64,000 nt of DNA, from assembly GCF_014635185.1 (NCBI RefSeq), contig NZ_BMCM01000002.1, positions 597,288 through 661,287 of the forward strand, in the 5' to 3' direction. A program made the translations under genes and the position numbers. The stretch's first letter is position 1. Each line of letters opens with the position of its first letter. The notes beneath the pieces were generated by a model. That model saw only the letters and a program-made list of their open reading frames with translations. It had not been told where the DNA came from and did not search any database. The DNA is from Microbacterium murale. Its GTDB lineage: Bacteria > Actinomycetota > Actinomycetes > Actinomycetales > Microbacteriaceae. Below are positions 55,897-63,497 of this stretch, piece after piece.

Positions 55897-56667
55897 TCAT
55901 GGCACGTCCGTTTCGAAGTCCAGCGCCGGCGGGTTCCCAAGCGTCGAGGGGTCGCCGATCGGGAACCAGCCGATTACGGTTTCGCCGTCCGACTTGTAGA
56001 CGCGCAGGTATCCCTCGCCTTCGAAGGCGAGCGACTCGGATTCCCGCGTGTAGCCGACCTCGCCGTTGGTCGCCTGCGCTGAGACGAGATCAGGGATGCC
56101 GTTCTCATTCGGCACTCCGTACGTCTCACCGTGGGCGTTCACGCCCCAGGGGGTAGTCGATGCTGAACCGTAGCGTGCGACGACTGTCCACGGCGTGCGG
56201 GGATCTGCGGTGATGGTGATCGTGGTTCCGCCGCCAGTGGGCAGAAGGCCGTTGTCGATGTGGACTGTGGGATTCTGACGGATCGGGTCGGAGCAATCCC
56301 AGTAGACGCTTCCGGAACTCGCCGTTGGTCCCGGATCCGTCGGGACTTCGATCTTCCCGGCCTCGGTGCAGGTGACGTCGAGGATCACCTGCTCGGCGCC
56401 GCCCGGTACCGGGCCGAGGTCGATGACGGCAGTGCCGGTGTACGAGCCACTCACAGGCTCCCCGAATGGAGTAACCGTCGTTTGTCCCGGCAGCCCGCTG
56501 ATGATCGCGGCCCCGGTCAGTGCTCCGACCAGCGCTAGCGATCCGCCAACGATAGATGCCGTACGCGTTCTGCGCTGGTGGCGCTGCAATTTACTTCGGC
56601 CAGTGCCGATGGCCTCCATCTCTCGCTCGATGCTCGCAGCAAAGACAGGATCCATTGTGGTGTTCAT
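55897..56667 (-). CDS. Membrane-anchored protein coupled to an ECF sigma factor (putative anti-sigma)
   Basis: 256 residues. A short cytoplasmic start (MDPVFAASIEREMEAIGTGRSK...), one membrane helix (IVGGSLALVGALTGAAIISG) and an extracytoplasmic part of about 190 residues with beta-rich text and a C-x-C-type pair (DVTCTEAGK, YWDCSDPIR). Its start overlaps the sigma stop at 56664 by 4 bp, the usual layout of an anti-sigma or signal-sensing partner. No ZAS (HxxxCxxC) motif, so release of sigma would use another mechanism. Resembles only loosely the partners at 58106 and 60689. Confidence 0.7.
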   Translation of the reverse strand: MNTTMDPVFAASIEREMEAIGTGRSKLQRHQRRTRTASIVGGSLALVGALTGAAIISGLPGQTTVTPFGEPVSGSYTGTAVIDLGPVPGGAEQVILDVTCTEAGKIEVPTDPGPTASSGSVYWDCSDPIRQNPTVHIDNGLLPTGGGTTITITADPRTPWTVVARYGSASTTPWGVNAHGETYGVPNENGIPDLVSAQATNGEVGYTRESESLAFEGEGYLRVYKSDGETVIGWFPIGDPSTLGNPPALDFETDVP

Positions 56668-57257
56668 GCGCGTTCTCCTTCCGCCAGAAACGGGATGACG
56701 TGTGGCGTGGCCGAGGAAAGGTCATGCTGGAGGCGACGGCGCGCACGCATCAGTCGCGTGCGCGCGGCTCCAGCCTTCAACCCGACAAGCGGGGCGGCAT
56801 CAGCGACAGTGAGCCCGTCGATAGCCGTGAGCGTGAGCAGTGCGGCATCCTTCGGGTCCAGCACCGAGAGCGCGTCACGTAACCGGATGCCAAGAGCTTT
56901 TGTGTCCACCGCAGTGATCGCCTCGTGCTCCGCGTCACGGGCCTCTGCACGCGGCAGCGCCGCCAGCAGTCGCCGGTATCGAATGCCCCCGCGACGCTGA
57001 TTCCTCGCCGTGTTAGCGACTGTCACCAGCAGCCACGGGAGAACGGTGCCGTCGACGAGCAGGACCGATTTCCTCTTTCGCCAAAGCTCGAAGAACGCAA
57101 CGGCCGTCGCATCCTCGGCATCCTGCGCCTGTTCGACCAGTGCCGTGGCGCGGCGGAACACGGCGTCACGATGCCGGCGGAACAGTTCGGCGTAAGCCTC
57201 GCCGCTCCCAGCGCGTGCTCTCTCCCACGTCGCGTTCTCGTCGTTCTTATCGCTCAT
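56664..57257 (-). CDS. ECF RNA polymerase sigma factor (pair 1)
   Basis: 197 residues. Region 2 (AYAELFRRHRDAVFRRATALVEQAQDAEDATAVAFFELW, core-binding and -10 recognition) and region 4 (LSVLDPKDAALLTLTAIDGLTVADAAPLVGLKAGAARTRLMRARR, -35 recognition helix-turn-helix). No region 1 or 3, so an extracytoplasmic-function type. It is co-transcribed with the membrane-anchored partner downstream. Its target promoters are unknown; autoregulation of the operon is likely. Confidence 0.9.
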   Translation of the reverse strand: MSDKNDENATWERARAGSGEAYAELFRRHRDAVFRRATALVEQAQDAEDATAVAFFELWRKRKSVLLVDGTVLPWLLVTVANTARNQRRGGIRYRRLLAALPRAEARDAEHEAITAVDTKALGIRLRDALSVLDPKDAALLTLTAIDGLTVADAAPLVGLKAGAARTRLMRARRRLQHDLSSATPHVIPFLAEGERA

Positions 57258-57382
57258 ACCATGTCATGTCCGGCAGTCGCGGAAGTGTCACAACCACCAG
57301 TGCGCTCCGGCCGGCACGCAGACTGAGCACGGGGCGCGACGGTGAAACTGATCACGCGATGATTCTCCTCTATGCTCGGGCT

Positions 57383-57748
57383 ATGACCACCGCGAGGTCC
57401 GACATGGTCCGGCCGGAACGCGCATCGATTTCCTGGGGGTTGATGCTTGCGGCGACGCTGCTCGCGGGCGTCACGGTCGCACTCGTCTGGTTCGCTGCGG
57501 TTCCCTGGGGGCCGCTCGTCTGCCCCGCGATCTACCCCGCGCCGAGGAACTGCTTCGCGTCCGATCGCGCTGGCACCGCACTCGTGGTCACGATTGTGTT
57601 GCTCGCGGTCTACCTGGCGACGATGGTGATGGCACTGATCGATCGTCGCGACCGTCGGCTGGCAACCGTGGGCGTCATTTTGCTCGCCATCGCACCTGTG
57701 ATCTCGTATGTGTCGGTCGCCTGGATCCCCGGATTCCCGCTCTCGTAG
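57383..57748 (+). CDS. Small membrane protein of unknown function
   Basis: 121 residues from ATG 57383. Three predicted membrane helices: SISWGLMLAATLLAGVTVALVW, GTALVVTIVLLAVYLATMVMA and ATVGVILLAIAPVISYVSVA. Two cysteines lie between the first two (VCPAIYPAPRNCFASDR) and could form a disulfide outside. It converges with the sigma gene of pair 2. No family recognised. Confidence 0.6.
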   Translation: MTTARSDMVRPERASISWGLMLAATLLAGVTVALVWFAAVPWGPLVCPAIYPAPRNCFASDRAGTALVVTIVLLAVYLATMVMALIDRRDRRLATVGVILLAIAPVISYVSVAWIPGFPLS

Positions 57749-58105
57749 AAGCCCGCGACCACAGCCAGCCGAAAACCCTTGCCGTTTGGTCGTTATGACA
57801 GCCGTTTGCGGCGGGCAGTCTGGGCCCTGCCTCTGGTATCCGCCGGAAACGATCGTTTCTGGCAGGAGCGCCGCTAGCAGCCTGGAACGCTTGCCGTTAA
57901 CGCTCTCCGGAATGCCCATTCGGCAGCCGTTTTCGGCGGAACTATCACAGCGGCCGCTGTTCGTGATGCTGCGGTTCCTTTATCTGGCTGCTGTCGCGAC
58001 TGCGGCGCTTCGGTGCGTCCGGGACGCGGCTCCTGGCCTTCATGATGTTGGTGATGTCTACGTGGAGCGTCGTGCCTAGCGAGATGTCCCCTGGTCCCGG
58101 CATGC
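57749..58105. other. Intergenic region with palindrome copy 3 and half-site-like matches
   Basis: 357 bp without a clear gene, between a plus-strand membrane protein gene and the minus-strand gene at 58106. Besides the full palindrome at 57840 it has partial matches GCCGTTTGCGGC near 57801 and CAGCCGTTTTCGGC at 57924. Confidence 0.6.
57840..57865. repeat. 26-bp palindrome around AAACGATCGTTT, copy 3
   Basis: CCGCCGGAAACGA faces TCGTTTCTGGCAG. The core AAACGATCGTTT spans 57847-57858 and is perfect; the outer arms pair at most positions. Confidence 0.75.
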
Positions 58106-59176
58106 TTAGTCCTCCGAATCGGGCGCGCTGTCAACGATGGTCGTGGTGACGGTGGTCTTTCCGTCCGGGATGGTGTCGGGAAGTAGGTCGCTGTTCCCCT
58201 CGCTCGATGTTTCGGCTACCGAGATGATGAGGCCCTGAGCGGTATCGATAGTGACTTCGGTCGTGCGGCTCGAGAACCAATCGCCGGATCGGTAGATAAG
58301 GGTCGTGAGGTTGCCGTCGACGTTCTCGACCTGGATACCCGGTATGAGGGCCATCGCTCTGAGCGTTGCTGCGCGTAGGTCGGCGGGCATCAAGTTGGCG
58401 GTCAGGACTCCCGTCATCGCTGCGATGACCCACTGATCAGAAACATCTGGGTCGCCGGAATCGTCCCTGAACCATTCGAGCAGCAGTTTCGGGTCGCGTG
58501 GCATGTCCTCGTACGAGCGACGGTAGCTGTCGAGCAGATACTCGTGATCGTCCCCGTCCGCTGCGAGGGCTTCGCCGCCAGGCAGCCTTTGGATATCCGG
58601 CCAGTAACCGCCGTCTGCCTGGCCGGTGTAGGTCGTCCAATCTGCGATGGCTTCCGCGCTCCGTTTGCCGAATGAGTCGACAACGGACTCGTTCGCCCTC
58701 CAGTCCCAGATCCAATCGGCTGACCGATCCGCGGGGACGTAGAGCACGCGGCTGTCGGTGACGATGAGCCCGGCTTCGGCGTCGGCACGGTTCGCGTTGT
58801 TGAAACGCGCATTGATGCTGTCGCCCATGTCAGCGTCCCATTTCCAGAGTGTCGCGCTGTCAGTCTGGATTCGCAGGTATTGGCCGGGCGCGAGCTGGGT
58901 GTCGACCGCATTGATCGTCACATCCGCAGCGTCCTCGAGAACAGCTGCAGCTGCGGGGTCGATGCGTGCTGGCGTGAGCACGCTGATCGCAATCGCGGCC
59001 GCGGCGACTCCACCTGCGAGGACGGATGCCCCAGCCCAACGCCGTCGACCACGCGAGGGTGTGCGCTCCTCACGCGCGATCTGGCGAAGCATCGCCTGCC
59101 TCGCGGTGTTGAGCTGCTGTTCGCTGACTGGCGTGTCATCTGTGCGAATGTCACGCACCTGCTCCAAGACGTCCAT
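58106..59176 (-). CDS. CU044_5270-family membrane protein coupled to an ECF sigma factor (pair 2)
   Basis: 356 residues. A short cytoplasmic region (MDVLEQVRDIRTDDTPVSEQQLNTARQAMLRQ), a membrane helix (WAGASVLAGGVAAAAIAISVL) and an outside part with SINARFNNANR, APGQYLRIQT and the C-terminal block WFSSRTTEVTIDTAQGLIISVAE. This matches the CU044_5270 family, which accompanies ECF sigma genes in Actinobacteria. It overlaps the 3' end of the sigma gene at 59151 by 26 bp. A counterpart with the same order of motifs is at 60689. Confidence 0.75.
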   Translation of the reverse strand: MDVLEQVRDIRTDDTPVSEQQLNTARQAMLRQIAREERTPSRGRRRWAGASVLAGGVAAAAIAISVLTPARIDPAAAAVLEDAADVTINAVDTQLAPGQYLRIQTDSATLWKWDADMGDSINARFNNANRADAEAGLIVTDSRVLYVPADRSADWIWDWRANESVVDSFGKRSAEAIADWTTYTGQADGGYWPDIQRLPGGEALAADGDDHEYLLDSYRRSYEDMPRDPKLLLEWFRDDSGDPDVSDQWVIAAMTGVLTANLMPADLRAATLRAMALIPGIQVENVDGNLTTLIYRSGDWFSSRTTEVTIDTAQGLIISVAETSSEGNSDLLPDTIPDGKTTVTTTIVDSAPDSED

Positions 59177-59756
59177 CAGCGTCCTCCTTTCCCATCCATT
59201 TCAACCGTGCAGCGGAATGCGAGCCCGGCGGTGAGAGTTTTCGACGGATCCGATTGAGCCTGGACCCCACCGTGCCGACGGGGATGCCGAGAGCGAGAGC
59301 GACCTCTTCCTGTGTCAAGTTCCCCCACGCGTACAGCAGGAGCGTCTCTCGGTCCCGGGACGATAACGCGGCGATCCGTGGCGCCAGGATCCGCACGGCC
59401 ACTTCGGCGTCCATCCGTTGAGCTGCGCCATCAATGCCACCCTCGTGAGAGAACTCCTCCCGACGGGCGAACGACGCAGCGGCACGCCATTGCCGGGCCT
59501 CATCAGCTCGATGCTTCTTCAGCACGCGCGATGCGATTCCCAACAACCAAGGTCGGGCGGATTCCCAAGATGTATCGAAATCCGCGCGCCGACGAAACGC
59601 CACGAGGAACGTCTCACTAAGAACGTCCTCCACAGCATCCACACCGATCCGGCGGCGAATGAAGGCACCCACAGCTGCCGCATGCCGCTCGAACAGCTCG
59701 GCAAACGCGGATGGCGAAGTGCGCGACCTGGAGAGGATCTCACTATCTGTGCTCAC
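59151..59756 (-). CDS. ECF RNA polymerase sigma factor (pair 2)
   Basis: 201 residues. Region 2: AFAELFERHAAAVGAFIRRRIGVDAVEDVLSETFLVAFRRR, with ARPWLLGIASRVL. Region 4: ALSSRDRETLLLYAWGNLTQEEVALALGIPVGTVGSRLNRIRRKL. The very similar stretches in the sigma gene at 60130 (SETFLVAFERR, ARPWLLGIATRL, DRDTLLLYAWGNL, PVGTVRSRLNRARR) show the two are close paralogues. A partner gene overlaps downstream. Confidence 0.92.
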   Translation of the reverse strand: MSTDSEILSRSRTSPSAFAELFERHAAAVGAFIRRRIGVDAVEDVLSETFLVAFRRRADFDTSWESARPWLLGIASRVLKKHRADEARQWRAAASFARREEFSHEGGIDGAAQRMDAEVAVRILAPRIAALSSRDRETLLLYAWGNLTQEEVALALGIPVGTVGSRLNRIRRKLSPPGSHSAARLKWMGKEDADGRLGAGA

Positions 59757-60129
59757 ACTACGTATTGCCCGAACCGGTAGATCACCTTCACGCTTTCTCT
59801 CAAAGGCACCTCGATGACATCTTCATCATCGCGGGCTGAGGCCCAGGACGCGAACGATTCGGGACCGTGTCAGGCACGAACCAGGTCGCAGACGCTCGCG
59901 TGAGGGCGTCAGCGGCTCGCGGAAGCTTCAAAGGTTCGAAGCGCTCAACAGCGTCGCCGGTCGAAAGTCGTCCAGACCGCGAGTCGGTGGGCCCAGTTCT
60001 CCAGCGGGACAGCATCGAGTATGTCGTCGCGCGGGCAAACCTCGCAGTAGATCAATCGATCAACTTGGCCGTTGTCCGCGTGAATAAAAATTGGTGTGAA
60101 CCCAATCATTGGAATCGAGCAATACGAGT
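59757..60129. other. Divergent promoter region between two ECF sigma genes
   Basis: 373 bp between the minus-strand sigma gene of pair 2 and the plus-strand sigma gene of pair 3. No palindrome of the AAACGATCGTTT type and no convincing gene. It should contain both sigma operon promoters; motifs such as AAC-GTC type ECF boxes were not securely identified. Confidence 0.5.
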
Positions 60130-60723
60130 ATGGGCCCCGATAACGAGGTAATTGAGCGATCGGCACGTCAGCCGGCCGTGTTCGCGACGCTGTATGACCG
60201 TCACGCGACTTCAGTCTTCCGGTATGCCGCACAGCGGCTGGGCGACCACGCTGCCGACGATGTGATGTCGGAGACATTCCTGGTGGCGTTCGAGCGGCGG
60301 ACGGCGTATGACCTGACGGTTATCGATGCGCGCCCGTGGCTGCTCGGAATCGCCACCCGGCTGATGCGAAAACACGCGCGTGTGGAGGCTGTGGCCTGGA
60401 GAGGGATGTCAGCGGAGCTTGCCGCTCAGATTGCCCCGGACTTCATCGAGCTCGCCAGCGCACGTATCGACGCTCAGCGCCTCACTTCGGGTCTAGCGAA
60501 GGCGCTGCGGCGATTGCCCGAGATCGACCGAGACACGCTGCTGCTCTATGCGTGGGGCAACTTGGATTACGCCTCTATCGCGACAGCGATGCAAGTACCG
60601 GTCGGAACGGTGCGCTCACGACTGAACCGAGCACGGCGCCGGCTGCGACGCGCCGCCGGAATCGAAACCCACGAACAGGAGACGGACCATGGACGAGCTG
60701 ACGCTGCTCCGCAACACGCGTGA
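60130..60723 (+). CDS. ECF RNA polymerase sigma factor (pair 3)
   Basis: 197 residues from ATG 60130; an in-frame TTG start seven codons earlier is possible. Region 2: VFATLYDRHATSVFRYAAQRLGDHAADDVMSETFLVAFERR; region 4: LRRLPEIDRDTLLLYAWGNLDYASIATAMQVPVGTVRSRLNRARRRL. It is a paralogue of the sigma at 59151. Its 3' end overlaps the next gene by 35 bp, so the two are coupled. Confidence 0.92.
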   Translation: MGPDNEVIERSARQPAVFATLYDRHATSVFRYAAQRLGDHAADDVMSETFLVAFERRTAYDLTVIDARPWLLGIATRLMRKHARVEAVAWRGMSAELAAQIAPDFIELASARIDAQRLTSGLAKALRRLPEIDRDTLLLYAWGNLDYASIATAMQVPVGTVRSRLNRARRRLRRAAGIETHEQETDHGRADAAPQHA

Positions 60724-61645
60724 CGACACGCGCGAACCGAGCTCGCAAGCCCTCGCTGCGGGGCGAGCGGCACTTCTTGGCCGGATCTCGGATGACGGTT
60801 CAACGCCCACGGCGATGCACCAGAGAAAGAACAGGCGCTGGATCCCGCGTGTGACCTGGGCTGCTGCTGGCGTGGCGGCCGCGTTGACGGGGGCGCTTGT
60901 CGTGGGCAACGTCACCCTGAGCACGCAGTCAGCGTACGCGAGCGACGTGCTGCGCACCGCGGCTGCTGAGACCATCCAGTATGCCGACTTGGTGGCTGGC
61001 TCGGATCAGTACCTCCGCTCGCGTACGCACGCTCGCTGGGGCGTGGTTGACGAGACCGGAGTTGAGCCGAACGAGCAGATTCTGGACGTGTACATGCCCG
61101 CCGACCCGGAAGCCGAATGGGTGCTCTATCGAGACTGGGGCAAAATGTCGAGTCCGCTCACGGGCGAGTCGATCGAAACAACCCGCGCGGTAGACGGGCG
61201 ATTCTATGGACCGGAGTCATCTTGGGTGTACGTCGACTATGCCGATATTCCGCTCGACGGGGCCGCCGCGTACGAATGGATCGACGGCCAGTACACCGGC
61301 GGATCGGCATCGCGCGACGAAGACAACTTCGTCCGCATCACTGACATCCTGCGGTCCGGTCTTGTGCCGGCGCCGCAGCGTGCAGCACTCCTCGACGCAT
61401 TGTCTCGAATCCCCGGAGTAACGGCCACAGACAACGTCGCAAACCTCGACGGCGTGTCCGGGGTCGCGATCGGCCGAAACGAGATGCTCAGGTCGGGAGA
61501 ACGGCAGGAAATCATCATCGATCCCGACACCGGACTCGTTATTGGGGAGCGAACCATGAGCGGCGCGACCATCTTCGGATGGGGACCCAACCAGGAGATG
61601 TCACTGACCGCCATCGAGACGACGGTTGTGGATAAAGCGCCATGA
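60689..61645 (+). CDS. CU044_5270-family membrane protein coupled to an ECF sigma factor (pair 3)
   Basis: 318 residues. N-terminal 45 residues cytoplasmic, one membrane helix (VTWAAAGVAAALTGALVVGNV), then SDQYLRSRTHARWG, DAAAYEWIDGQYTG-like GAAAYEWIDGQYTGG and the C-terminal ERQEIIIDPDTGLVIGERTMSG and TTVVDKAP. The same modules stand in the same order in the protein at 58106. Overlaps the upstream sigma gene. Probably a signal-transducing partner (anti-sigma or accessory), but no direct proof. Confidence 0.75.
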   Translation: MDELTLLRNTRDDTREPSSQALAAGRAALLGRISDDGSTPTAMHQRKNRRWIPRVTWAAAGVAAALTGALVVGNVTLSTQSAYASDVLRTAAAETIQYADLVAGSDQYLRSRTHARWGVVDETGVEPNEQILDVYMPADPEAEWVLYRDWGKMSSPLTGESIETTRAVDGRFYGPESSWVYVDYADIPLDGAAAYEWIDGQYTGGSASRDEDNFVRITDILRSGLVPAPQRAALLDALSRIPGVTATDNVANLDGVSGVAIGRNEMLRSGERQEIIIDPDTGLVIGERTMSGATIFGWGPNQEMSLTAIETTVVDKAP

Positions 61646-61748
61646 GCGATCCAAGCCACGAGGTGAACCCGGCCATGGTTCTTCTACCGCCGACGTTTTC
61701 TATCCCGATTCCAGTTCCATCGGCTCCCGCAGCTGACGGCTGAGTCCC

Positions 61749-61774
61749 CCGCCGTAAACGATCGTTTTCGGTGG
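61749..61774. repeat. 26-bp palindrome around AAACGATCGTTT, copy 4
   Basis: CCGCCGTAAACGA faces TCGTTTTCGGTGG; core 61756-61767. It lies 104 bp after the pair-3 partner stop and 46 bp upstream of the thioredoxin-fold gene at 61820. Confidence 0.75.
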
Positions 61775-61819
61775 TAGCCCGGGCACGACATCAACAGCGA
61801 AGTCGAGGATGATTGAGTC

Positions 61820-62131
61820 GTGGAGATTGAGCTGCTTTATATCGCCGGTTGCCCCAGCTGGGTTGAGGCTGGCCGTCGTGTTTCTGAGGCGCTACGAGAA
61901 ACAGGCCACGACGAATCGGAGGTTCACTACCGACTCATCCGGACGGAGGAGGACGCGGGCGCAGTCTCGTTCGCGGGCTCCCCCACGATCACCCTGGATG
62001 GCAACGATCTCTTTCCGGGGTCGGGGCGAAGCAATGACCTCGCCTGCCGTATTTACAGCACCCCTGCTGGGCTGGCCGGGATGCCAACGGTTGAACAGAT
62101 TCGAGAGGCGCTCTCCGCTCATGGCGACTGA
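61820..62131 (+). CDS. Small thioredoxin-fold protein, paralogue of 53109
   Basis: 103 residues, GTG start. Layout matches the protein at 53109: C11 in IAGCPSWVEAGRR, FAGSPTITLDG, and C76 in ACRIYSTPAGLAGMPT. The shared blocks CP(N/S)W, F-x-GSPT and TPAGLAG-x-PT suggest the same reaction. No flavoprotein gene follows here; instead a mini zinc-ribbon gene overlaps its 3' end by 11 bp. Confidence 0.8.
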   Translation: MEIELLYIAGCPSWVEAGRRVSEALRETGHDESEVHYRLIRTEEDAGAVSFAGSPTITLDGNDLFPGSGRSNDLACRIYSTPAGLAGMPTVEQIREALSAHGD

Positions 62132-62273
62132 CGAGGACGTTGCGTGCACGTGCTGCGGGCGACATCTGCCACGCAAGAAGCTGCACGCACTCGGAGACGA
62201 TCGCGCTTTCATCTGTCGACGATGCGGCTGGTGGGTGGCTCTGCGCCTACATCGCGACCGCCCGCCTGCCTAA
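62121..62273 (+). CDS. Mini zinc-ribbon protein
   Basis: 50 residues from the ATG at 62121, which lies inside the end of the preceding gene (11-bp overlap, +1 relative frame). Two CxxC knuckles, CTCCGRH near residue 9 and CRRCGWW near residue 32, would hold one zinc ion; the rest is basic (LPRKKLHALGDD). Too short to assign, but the paired knuckles and coupled start argue for a real gene. It might bind nucleic acid or a metal, or aid its redox neighbour. Confidence 0.6.
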   Translation: MATDEDVACTCCGRHLPRKKLHALGDDRAFICRRCGWWVALRLHRDRPPA

Positions 62274-62358
62274 GCGTGAACTCACTCAACGGCTGCCCAC
62301 GGCGATCGCGCCGATGTAGAGGGCGAGTTGATGGGTGTCCACCACCGCACAACGGATC

Positions 62359-62892
62359 TCACTCGGTGCTCTCATCCCCGGCGCGGATCATGAAAACTGC
62401 TCCGGTGATCGCTGCGGCGAAGATTACGATGTCGGCGATGTTGCCGATGAACCAGTTTCCGTAGGCGAGGAAGTCCACGACGTGACCACGGGCGAATCCG
62501 GGGTCCCGGAAAAGGCGGTCGCCTGCGTGTGAGGCGGAAGCGCCGCCGAGCGCGCCGATGACGATCGCCCATCTCACGCGTTGCACTCGGAACGCGAACA
62601 CGATCGCTGTGACCGTGGCGGCGACAGCGAGCAGCGCGAACACCCAGGTGAAGCCTTCCCCGAAGGAGAATGCCGCTCCGGGGTTATAGGCGAGCTGCAA
62701 ACCCAGCAGGTCACCGATCAGCGGGATGCGCTCACGGTCGGTGAGGGTCGCTTCGGCCCACACCTTGGTTCCCTGATCGATCAGCACGACGACCACGGCG
62801 ATCAAGAGCGCTCCACCAGTGAGCTGCCGCCGCCGGGTCGACGACAGCTTGCGCGCAGCGGGCGGATGAGCCTCTGACTGGGAGGAGGTCAT
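62359..62892 (-). CDS. lspA: Lipoprotein signal peptidase (LspA), metal-island copy
   Basis: 177 residues, four membrane helices. The catalytic aspartate pair is D140 (GHVVDFLAYGNW) and D154 (GNIADIVIF), with the conserved LIDQGTKVWAE and YNPGAAFSF before. LspA cuts signal peptides of lipoproteins. The genome should also carry a housekeeping lspA, so this is likely the accessory copy found in lead/cadmium islands, as PbrC in the pbr operon. Start ATG at 62892 overlaps the cadD stop; GGAGGAGGTC precedes it. Confidence 0.9.
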   Translation of the reverse strand: MTSSQSEAHPPAARKLSSTRRRQLTGGALLIAVVVVLIDQGTKVWAEATLTDRERIPLIGDLLGLQLAYNPGAAFSFGEGFTWVFALLAVAATVTAIVFAFRVQRVRWAIVIGALGGASASHAGDRLFRDPGFARGHVVDFLAYGNWFIGNIADIVIFAAAITGAVFMIRAGDESTE

Positions 62893-63497
62893 GCGAGCAC
62901 CTCGATCAGACGGACGATGACCCCAGATTCGATCAGGATGAACAGGCCCAGGCCGATGAACACGGCCGGTACGAGCCAGTGCTCGACGCGCTCCAGCCCC
63001 TCGGTAACAGCCTTGTTGGTGCCGATCAGCCGGCCGGCCGCGCACCAGACCGCGACGAGGATCAGGAATACGACGATCATGATCGCGACGTCGCTGGGGG
63101 CGCTGGTGCGGAAGATCGGCGTGTAGAGGGAGATGTTGTCGGCCCCGTTGGCGATCGTGATCCCTGCGACGCCCCATAGTCCGACCGCGGTGATCTTGGA
63201 GTCGTCATCATCGTCATCGCTGTTACGGCGCAGGCCGCGAATGAGCGTCCAGATGCCGATGCCGAGCGGGATCAGACCCAGGAAACCGACCCATTCGTCC
63301 GGAACGATGGTGAGACCGAGAGCGGCGATCACGCTGATCACGACGAGGGTGATGAACCCGAGATACTGGCCCGCGACGATCTGCCACGGCCGGGGCTTCC
63401 CTCGACTGGAAGCCAGGAACAGCACGGTGAGCACGACAATGTCGTCGATGTTGGTTGCCGCGAACAGGCCGATCGCTGAACCGATAGTTGCGAGCAT
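62889..63497 (-). CDS. CadD-type cadmium resistance transporter
   Basis: 202 residues, about six membrane helices. The start IGSAIGLFAATNIDDIVVLTVLFLA and the central GITIANGADNISLYTPIF are the CadD signature; an Asp-rich loop (RNSDDDDDDSK) may bind metal. CadD proteins confer cadmium resistance. ATG 63497 overlaps the P-type ATPase stop, and its stop overlaps lspA, giving a three-gene operon. Confidence 0.9.
   Translation of the reverse strand: MLATIGSAIGLFAATNIDDIVVLTVLFLASSRGKPRPWQIVAGQYLGFITLVVISVIAALGLTIVPDEWVGFLGLIPLGIGIWTLIRGLRRNSDDDDDDSKITAVGLWGVAGITIANGADNISLYTPIFRTSAPSDVAIMIVVFLILVAVWCAAGRLIGTNKAVTEGLERVEHWLVPAVFIGLGLFILIESGVIVRLIEVLA

Noticed and set aside
62290-62358. Possible 3' remnant of a membrane-protein gene on the minus strand (tail reading QLALYIGAIAVGSR before a stop)
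   Set aside because: About 24 codons only, no start or recognisable family; too short to support.
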